The notes beneath the pieces are model-generated. The model was given only the letters and a program-made list of their open reading frames with translations, had not been told where the DNA came from and searched no databases. A stretch of 64,000 bases of DNA, taken from positions 186,001-250,000 of the forward strand of contig CAWIGP010000009.1 in the NCBI GenBank assembly GCA_963835735.1, read 5' to 3'. A program made the translations under genes and the position numbers. How positions within the stretch are numbered: the stretch's first letter is position 1; the number at the start of each line of letters is the position of its first letter. This stretch comes from DASQMT01 sp963835735. Lineage in GTDB: Bacteria; Actinomycetota; Thermoleophilia; Solirubrobacterales; Solirubrobacteraceae. Below, one piece after another: positions 58,588 to 64,000 of the stretch.

Positions 58588-58911
58588 ATGGCCGGCGTCA
58601 ACGAGGTCACCGACATCAATTTCCAGGCCGAGGTCATCGAGTCCGATCAGCCCGTCCTGGTCGACTTCTGGGCGCCTTGGTGCGGCCCGTGTCGCATGGT
58701 CGCCCCGATCGTCGAGGAGATCGCCGGCGAGCGGCCCGAGCTGAAGGTCGTGAAGCTCAACACCGACGAGAACATCCAGACGGCGTCCGAGTACCAGATC
58801 ATGGCGATCCCGACGCTGCTGCTGTTCCGCAACGGTCAGGTCGCGAAGCGCATCCAGGGCGCGATGCCGAAGAAGCGCCTCGAAGCCGAGATCGAGCCGG
58901 CGCTGGCGTAG
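58588..58911 (+). CDS. trxA: Thioredoxin
   Basis: This is a 107-residue thioredoxin. The active site FWAPWCGPCRMVAPIVEEIA places the redox pair at Cys32 and Cys35. Cis-Pro is in MAIPTLLLFRNGQVAKRIQG. It reduces disulfides in cytoplasmic proteins with thioredoxin reductase. GGAG lies eight bases before the ATG. It is a single gene, and the convergent ileS stop is 9 bp downstream of its own. No signal peptide is present. Confidence 0.97.
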   Translation: MAGVNEVTDINFQAEVIESDQPVLVDFWAPWCGPCRMVAPIVEEIAGERPELKVVKLNTDENIQTASEYQIMAIPTLLLFRNGQVAKRIQGAMPKKRLEAEIEPALA

Positions 58912-58920
58912 CGCCCCGCT

Positions 58921-61900
58921 TCAGGTTCGGCGGAGCGCGACGATGAGGGGGCGGCCTTCGATGGTCGCCTCCGTACCCGAGTCCGCGTCGTAGGAGACTC
59001 CCAGCGCGAGCGTCTCCTGCGCGAGGTAGGCCTCGTGGTCGCGGCCGGCGGCGAGCAGCTCGGGGTCGCCGCCGAGCGACAGCTCGATCCGGTCCTCGAC
59101 CTGCAGTCCGGCGGCCTTGCGCGCGTTCTGGACGGCATGCACGAGCTCGCGCGCGAGACCCTCGCGGCGCAGCTCGTGATCGAGCTCGAGCTCGAGCGCA
59201 ACCGCGTGCGAGCCCTCGCGCTCGAGCTGGTAGCCCTCGAGCGGCCGCATCGCGAGCGAGAGGTCGTCGGGGCCGAGCACGTGGTCGTGGCCGTTCACGC
59301 TGATGCCGACCTGGCCGCCGTTGCGCAGCGCCTCGGCGACATGCCCCGGGTCCAGCGCGGCCACGGCCGCCGCCACCTGCGGCATCTGCTTGCCGAAGCG
59401 CGGGCCGAGCACGCGGTAGTTCGGCTTGACCTCGTAGGAGCCCAGCTCGCCGGCCTCCGAGACGAAGCGCAGCTCCTTCACGTTGAGCTCGTCAAGCACG
59501 ATCTCCTGCATGCGCTCGATCGCCTCGCGCTCCTCGCCGGCGGCCACCACTACCGCGGCGCGCAGCGGCTGGCGCACCTTGAGCTTGCCGTGCCCGCGCG
59601 CTGCGAGGCCGAGCCGGACGGTCTCGCGCGCGACCGCCATTGCGGTCTCTAGCGGCAGGTCGCGCGGGCCGGCCTCGGGGAAGTCGGCCAGATGGACGCT
59701 CACGAGGCCGCCGTCGAGATTCTCGAAGATCGCGTCGGCCAGGAACGGCGTGAACGGCGCGAGCAGCTTCGACACCTCGACCAGGCACGTCTTCAGCGTC
59801 CCGAACGCCGCCGGGTCCCCGTCCCAGAAGCGGCGCCGCGAGCGCCGCACATACCAGTTGGAGAGCTCGTCGACGAACGCCGCGATCGCCTGCCCGGCGC
59901 GCGTGGCGTCGTACGCCTCCATGCGCTCGCGCACCTCGGCGATGGTCGCGTTCAGGCGCGAGATCGCCCAGCGGTCGAGCTCCGTCTCCGGCTCGCCGAC
60001 CTCGGTGACCTCGTTGGCGTTCGCGTACAGGACGTAGAAGCCGTACGTGTTCCAGAGCTGGAGCATGAACTGCCGCACCGACTCGCCGACCGTCTCGGTC
60101 GAGAACAGGTAGCCGTCCCACGGCTGCTTGGACGTCAGGTAGTACCAGCGGAACGCGTCGGCGCCGTGGCGCTGGATCACCTCCCAGGGGACGACGACGT
60201 TGCCGAGCGACTTGGACATCTTCTTGCCCTCGGGATCGGCGATGTGGCCGAGGACGAGGACGGTCCGGTACGGCGCCTGGTCGAACAGCAGCGTCGAGAT
60301 CGCGAGCAGCGAGTAGAACCAGCCGCGCGTCTGGTCGATCGCCTCGCAGATGTAGTCGGCGGGGAACGTCTCGCGGAAGCGCTCCTCGCCCTCGAACGGT
60401 GCGTGACGCTGAGCGAACGGCATCGAGCCCGAGTCGAACCAGACGTCGATCACCTCGGGCACGCGCCGCATCTCGGCTCCGCATTCCGCGCAGGCCCAGG
60501 TGTGCTCGTCGACGAACGGGCGGTGCGGATCGGGAAGCTCGCGCCCGGACTTCTCCGTGACCTCGGCGAACGAGCCGACCGCCTCGACGTGCCCGTTCTC
60601 GCAGCGCCAGACCGGCAGCGGCGTGCCCCAGTAGCGCTCGCGCGAGATCGCCCAGTCGACGTTGTTCTCCAGCCACTTGCCGAAGCGGCCGTGCTTGATG
60701 TGCGGCGGCTGCCACTCGACGGTCTCGTTCGCGGCGAGCAGCCGGTCGCGCAGCGCCGACGTGCGGATGTACCACGACGGCTTGGCGTAGTAGAGCAGCG
60801 TGGTCCCGCAGCGCCAGCAGTGCGGGTACGCGTGCACCAGCGTCTCGGCGCGCAGCAGCCGGCCGCGTGCACGCAGGTCCTCGGTCAGGTCGGCGTCGGC
60901 GTCCTTGACCCAGCGGCCGGCGTACGGGCCGATGCGCTCGTCGTAGGTGCCGTCGAGCCGCACCGGGTTGACCACCGCGAGCCCCTGCTCGGCGCCCAGC
61001 CGGAAGTCCTCCTCGCCGAACGCGATCGCCGTGTGCACGATGCCGGTGCCGTCCTCGGCGGTGACGAAGTCGGCCGGCAGCACTGTGTGCGCCTTCGGGC
61101 CCCACTCCTCGGCCGCGATGAACGAGAACGGCGGCTCGTACCGCGCGCCGAGCAGTTCCCGCCCGGGGAACCGGTCGGTGATCTCGGCGTCCTCGCCGAG
61201 CACCCGCTCGACCAGCGCCTCGGCGAGCACCTCGCCGCTGGCGGTGCGCGCGTACGTCAGCTCGGGATCGACCGCGACCGCGGCGTTGGACACGAGCGTC
61301 CACGGCGTCGTCGTCCACACCAGCAGCGTGTCGCCCTCGCGCAGCGCGCCGGCCGGCTCGACGACCGGCAACCGGACGTAGATCGACGGATCCTCGACGT
61401 CCTGGTAGCCCTGCGCCACCTCGTGCGAGGAGAGCGCGGTGCCGTCGCGGGCGCAGTACGGGACGACCTTGTGGCTCTCGTAGAGCAGGCCGCGATCCCA
61501 CATGGTTTTGAGCGCCCACCAGACCGACTCCACGTAGTCGGGGTCGAACGTGTAGTAGGCGTCGTCCAGGTCGACCCAGTAGGCGATCCGCTCGGTCAGC
61601 GCCTGCCAGTCCTCGAGATGCTCGAGCACCGCCTCGCGGCACTGGCGGTTGAACTCCGCGATGCCGTAGCGCTCGATGTCCGCCTTGGAGGTGAAGCCGA
61701 GCTTCTGCTCGACGGCGATCTCGACCGGCAGCCCGTGCGTGTCCCAGCCGGCCTTCCGCTCGACGTAGTGCCCGGTCATCGTCTTGTAGCGCGGGAACAC
61801 GTCCTTGAACACCCGCGCGAGCACGTGGTGCGAGCCGGGGTAGCCGTTCGCGGTCGGCGGGCCCTCGTAGAAGACGAACGGCGGTCCGCCCTCGCGGTTG

Positions 61901-62007
61901 CGCAGCGAGGCGCGGAACACGTCGCGCTCACGCCAACGCTCGAGCACCTGCTCCTCCAGCGCGGGGAAGGAGACGTTCTGCGGCAGCGGCTCGTGCACTG
62001 GGCTCAT
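58921..62007 (-). CDS. ileS: Isoleucyl-tRNA synthetase, type 2 (IleS2-like)
   Basis: This is a 1028-residue class-I synthetase. The HIGH-equivalent region is PTANGYPGSHHVLARVFKDV (51-70). The G-x-H-H order in place of the H-x-G-H order is typical of the type-2 (eukaryote-like, mupirocin-insensitive) enzymes. KKMSKSLGN, the KMSKS loop, is near 600. An editing domain (WTTTPWTLVSNAAVAVDPEL) and a C-terminal anticodon-binding region with the CRWCGT-type zinc cluster (CWRCGTTLLYYAKPSWY and CAECG) are present. It charges tRNA-Ile with isoleucine. Start ATG 62007, divergent from a membrane gene with 25 bp between. There is no room for a T-box leader. Confidence 0.97.
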   Translation of the reverse strand: MSPVHEPLPQNVSFPALEEQVLERWRERDVFRASLRNREGGPPFVFYEGPPTANGYPGSHHVLARVFKDVFPRYKTMTGHYVERKAGWDTHGLPVEIAVEQKLGFTSKADIERYGIAEFNRQCREAVLEHLEDWQALTERIAYWVDLDDAYYTFDPDYVESVWWALKTMWDRGLLYESHKVVPYCARDGTALSSHEVAQGYQDVEDPSIYVRLPVVEPAGALREGDTLLVWTTTPWTLVSNAAVAVDPELTYARTASGEVLAEALVERVLGEDAEITDRFPGRELLGARYEPPFSFIAAEEWGPKAHTVLPADFVTAEDGTGIVHTAIAFGEEDFRLGAEQGLAVVNPVRLDGTYDERIGPYAGRWVKDADADLTEDLRARGRLLRAETLVHAYPHCWRCGTTLLYYAKPSWYIRTSALRDRLLAANETVEWQPPHIKHGRFGKWLENNVDWAISRERYWGTPLPVWRCENGHVEAVGSFAEVTEKSGRELPDPHRPFVDEHTWACAECGAEMRRVPEVIDVWFDSGSMPFAQRHAPFEGEERFRETFPADYICEAIDQTRGWFYSLLAISTLLFDQAPYRTVLVLGHIADPEGKKMSKSLGNVVVPWEVIQRHGADAFRWYYLTSKQPWDGYLFSTETVGESVRQFMLQLWNTYGFYVLYANANEVTEVGEPETELDRWAISRLNATIAEVRERMEAYDATRAGQAIAAFVDELSNWYVRRSRRRFWDGDPAAFGTLKTCLVEVSKLLAPFTPFLADAIFENLDGGLVSVHLADFPEAGPRDLPLETAMAVARETVRLGLAARGHGKLKVRQPLRAAVVVAAGEEREAIERMQEIVLDELNVKELRFVSEAGELGSYEVKPNYRVLGPRFGKQMPQVAAAVAALDPGHVAEALRNGGQVGISVNGHDHVLGPDDLSLAMRPLEGYQLEREGSHAVALELELDHELRREGLARELVHAVQNARKAAGLQVEDRIELSLGGDPELLAAGRDHEAYLAQETLALGVSYDADSGTEATIEGRPLIVALRRT

Positions 62008-62032
62008 GGGCGGATCGAGGATGATAGGTGCC

Positions 62033-62488
62033 ATGACCCGCGCGCTGGTCGCGGTCGGCGCGCTGCTGGCCCTGGCGTTCCTGATCCTCGGCGTCGTCGT
62101 GCTCGCGACGCGCGAAGAGGACCGGATCACGGCCGACAACCTGCTCTCCGAGAACCTCACGCGCGCGATCCAGCTGAGCGAGGAGGAGGGCGACGGCGAG
62201 CTCGACCTGCGGACCGTGACGGACTTCCCCTGGGACCGGGTGCTCGTGCTCGCGCCGGGCGCGCCGCGCGACGAGGTCTCGGCCGCGCTCGGCAGCGCGT
62301 ACAACGGCACGCTGCCGTTCGGCAGCCGCGGGCAGGCGTTCGTGTTCGTGCGCGGGAACGCGGTCGCGCGGATCGCCGACTACCGCGGCCGCGGCACGTT
62401 CACAGGCTTCGAGCGGCCGATCGACGAGCTGCCGCGCGAGCGCGCGGTGCTGCACGTGAACAACCTCGTCGTGTCACCGGCGACCTGA
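62033..62488 (+). CDS. Membrane-anchored protein of unknown function
   Basis: This is a 151-residue protein with one N-terminal membrane helix (LVAVGALLALAFLILGVVVL, about 5-24), probably leaving the rest outside the membrane. The soluble part has TVTDFPWDRVLVLAPGAPRD and LPFGSRGQAFVFVRGNAVAR, resembling a small beta-rich domain. The end HVNNLVVSPAT lacks a second helix. I do not recognise the family. It is divergent from ileS with a gap of only 25 bp, so promoters overlap. An AGG precedes the ATG closely. Confidence 0.75.
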   Translation: MTRALVAVGALLALAFLILGVVVLATREEDRITADNLLSENLTRAIQLSEEEGDGELDLRTVTDFPWDRVLVLAPGAPRDEVSAALGSAYNGTLPFGSRGQAFVFVRGNAVARIADYRGRGTFTGFERPIDELPRERAVLHVNNLVVSPAT

Positions 62489-62504
62489 AGGGCTTGCGCC
62501 CTCG

Positions 62505-62897
62505 CTAGCGGTTCTGCCGGCGCGCGCGGCGCTGCGCCTTCGTCTTCGCGCGCGCCTTCGCCTTCGCCTCGCGCGCGTGACGGTGCGGGCCCTGGTCGCG
62601 CTGCGTGGGCGCGTCGCTCCGGCCCTCCTCGTGCAGCGCCTTGCGCGCGTCGCGCGTGATCACGCGGGCGATCACGACGAACAGGACGACCAGGGCGCCG
62701 CCGATCGCGAACAGCAGGGTGCGGTCGGTCTCCTCCTGCGCCTCCACCGTCGGGTCGGGGGTCGGTGTCGCCGTCGGCGCGGGCGGCGCCTCCGGCAGCG
62801 GGCCGAACGCGCCGCCGCCTCCACCGCTCTGCGCAAGCGCGGCGGGCGCGGGAAGGGCGAGCAGGACGACGGTCAGCAGCGCGGCGAGACGGGGCAT
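62505..62897 (-). CDS. Secreted/membrane-anchored protein with a basic C-terminal tail
   Basis: This is a 130-residue protein. A signal peptide (MPRLAALLTVVLLALPAPAA, cut after ALA near 22) is followed by a Gly/Pro/Thr-rich stretch and a membrane helix (LLFAIGGALVVLFVVIARVI, about 62-81). The last 45 residues are highly basic, with REAKAKARAKTKAQRRARRQ, and should lie in the cytoplasm. The pattern suggests a type I membrane protein. Function unknown. Its ATG lies 7 bp upstream of the MATE stop on the same strand, so both are transcribed together. Confidence 0.7.
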   Translation of the reverse strand: MPRLAALLTVVLLALPAPAALAQSGGGGGAFGPLPEAPPAPTATPTPDPTVEAQEETDRTLLFAIGGALVVLFVVIARVITRDARKALHEEGRSDAPTQRDQGPHRHAREAKAKARAKTKAQRRARRQNR

Positions 62898-62904
62898 GCC
62901 GCGC

Positions 62905-64000
62905 TCATGGTAGGGCGCCCGTCAACACCCATCGCTCGGACAGGAAGCGGCCGCCGCAGGTCGCGAGCCGGACGCCGATCAGCGCCGCCAGGCCGCACCA
63001 CACGCCGAGGATGCCCCAGTCGCGATCGAGCGCCAGCAGTGCGATCGGTATGTAGACCGCCGAGGCGGCGAGCATGCCCCACATCAGGAAGCGCGTGTCG
63101 CCGGCGCCGATCAGGATCCCGTCGAGCGCGAACACCGCTCCGTTCAGCGGCATCAGCGCCGCGAACAGCCACCAGATCTCTCGCGCGCGCTCGACGACCG
63201 CCTCGTCGGACGTGAACAGGTGCGGGATCGCGTCGCCCAGCGCGAACAGGACCGCGCCGAACAGCGCACCGAACGCGACCGACCAGGCGATCATCCGCGC
63301 GGCCGCCGCGCGCGCGCCGGCGGCGTCGCCGGCGCCCAGCATCCGTCCGACCATCACCTGCGCGGCGATCGCCAGCGCGTCGAGCACGAGCGCCAGGAAG
63401 ATGAACAGCTGGAACGCGATCTGGTGCGCGCCGAGCGACGCGTCGCCGACCCGCGCGAGCACTGCCGAGGCCACGAGGAACGCGCCCAGCAGCGCGGTCG
63501 TGCGGACCGCGATCTCCGACCCGACCCGCATCAGCGCGCGCATCCGCGCCGGCGCCGGAGGCTCCCAGCCGGCGCGATGCTGCACGACGAAGAACGCGAC
63601 GCCCATGCCGGCCTGCGCGATCACCGTCCCCCACGCCGAACCGGCCAGGCCCCAGTCGAAGCCGTAGACGAACAGCAGCTCGAGCACGACGTTCGCAGCA
63701 TGCGCCGCCACGAGGATGCGCAGCGGCGTGACCAGGTCGCCCATCCCGCGCAGGTAGCCCTGGCCGGCGCTCGCGAGCATGAACGCGGGCGCTCCGAGCG
63801 CGGCGATCCGCAGGTAGAGCACGGCGCCCTCGAGCACCTCGCCCTCGGCGCCCATCAGCACCGCGAGCGGCCGCGCCAGCGCCACGATCAGCACGAGCAG
63901 GAGCGCGCCGATGATCAGCGACAGCCACTGCGCCTGCGCGCCCAGGCGCGCCGCCTCCTCCTCGCGCCCCGCGCCGTGCAGCCGCGCGACCTGCGCGGTG
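62905..64000 (-). CDS. MATE-family multidrug/cation exporter (N-terminus beyond the window)
   Basis: This is the last 365 residues of a MATE (DinF-type) transporter whose start lies past the right edge. It has an alternating pattern of about ten hydrophobic segments. Matching segments are FMLASAGQGYLRGMGDLVTP, the GSAWGTVIAQAGMGVAFFVV helix pair, SLGAHQIAFQLFIFLALVLD with Asp, and VMVGRMLGAGDAAGARAAAA. MATE proteins export cationic drugs or metabolites using a sodium or proton gradient. It is followed by the basic-tailed protein gene. Confidence 0.88.
   Translation of the reverse strand, partial: TAQVARLHGAGREEEAARLGAQAQWLSLIIGALLLVLIVALARPLAVLMGAEGEVLEGAVLYLRIAALGAPAFMLASAGQGYLRGMGDLVTPLRILVAAHAANVVLELLFVYGFDWGLAGSAWGTVIAQAGMGVAFFVVQHRAGWEPPAPARMRALMRVGSEIAVRTTALLGAFLVASAVLARVGDASLGAHQIAFQLFIFLALVLDALAIAAQVMVGRMLGAGDAAGARAAAARMIAWSVAFGALFGAVLFALGDAIPHLFTSDEAVVERAREIWWLFAALMPLNGAVFALDGILIGAGDTRFLMWGMLAASAVYIPIALLALDRDWGILGVWCGLAALIGVRLATCGGRFLSERWVLTGALP

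Noticed and set aside
61950..62040. T-box leader or riboswitch upstream of ileS
   Set aside because: The divergent gene starts 25 bp away, so there is no room for a T-box leader.
59692..62508. 938-codon plus-strand frame
   Set aside because: Antisense to ileS. No domain seen, and ileS is complete on the other strand.
1..64000. tRNA, rRNA or tmRNA genes
   Set aside because: No cloverleaf-like conserved sequences or CCA ends were noticed on either strand.

Overview
The window is about 64 kb of very GC-rich DNA packed with short-gap or overlapping genes, many of them joined by ATGA/GTGA stop-start overlaps. The gene content fits a high-GC Actinomycetota genome, probably of the Thermoleophilia/Solirubrobacterales type. 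Pointers are an HExxH protein of the actinobacterial 'F420-biosynthesis-associated' family, a PAC2-family protein, a DUF4349 protein beside a sigma factor, HrcA-type CIRCE control of groESL, a type-2 IleS, and many TetR/AraC/PucR/LacI regulators. The lineage call is an inference. I saw no tRNA, rRNA, CRISPR array, phage genes or transposase.

Layout. 1-2.6 kb: DeoR regulator, MFS carrier and HAD sugar-phosphatase in one operon. 2.6-5.3 kb: fatty-acid desaturase, a frameshifted PucR-type regulator and a repeat-rich gap. 5.3-8.2 kb: rmlD-rmlB (dTDP-rhamnose) and an AraC regulator. 8.2-13 kb: TetR plus family-5 uracil-DNA glycosylase, TetR plus drug-type MFS exporter, and a two-gene membrane protein/winged-helix operon with twin operators. 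13-21 kb: giant Lhr helicase, frameshifted GGDEF-EAL protein, Nei glycosylase, frameshifted GDPD. 21-26 kb: sigma factor plus DUF4349, a LuxR remnant between two repeat families, then Crp/Fnr, Nudix and ASCH proteins. 26-28 kb: groES-groEL behind two CIRCE boxes. 28-33 kb: secreted M14 peptidase, CHRD protein, citrate synthase, amidase. 34-38 kb: LacI, isomerase and FGGY kinase of a sugar pathway with two matching operators. 38-44 kb: CocE-type hydrolase, ferredoxin, Mrp, a histone-like basic protein, zincin. 44-51 kb: IMPase-like phosphatase, UvrD-nuclease fusion, PAC2, YhaM-like nuclease, asparaginase, pyrophosphatase. 51-55 kb: cupin and two half-size TSUP genes (all frameshifted), trehalose-phosphatase, glycosyltransferase. 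55-64 kb: AzlCD, PolX, SpoIIM-like membrane protein with an internal repeat insert, thioredoxin, ileS, small membrane proteins and a MATE exporter cut by the window end.

Two window-wide patterns stand out. First, eight genes are broken by nine frameshifts, and every one is a net +1 (3n+1 coding length, 3n+2 where there are two), which suggests a systematic sequence error or a biased mutational process. Second, a family of nested-palindrome intergenic elements with arms resembling GCGGCATTGAGG/CCTCAATGCCGC occurs at about 5.0, 23.4, 43.9 and 54.9 kb, with fragments elsewhere. A second motif, GGGACAGTCCC, flanks the LuxR remnant and recurs at 48.9 kb.
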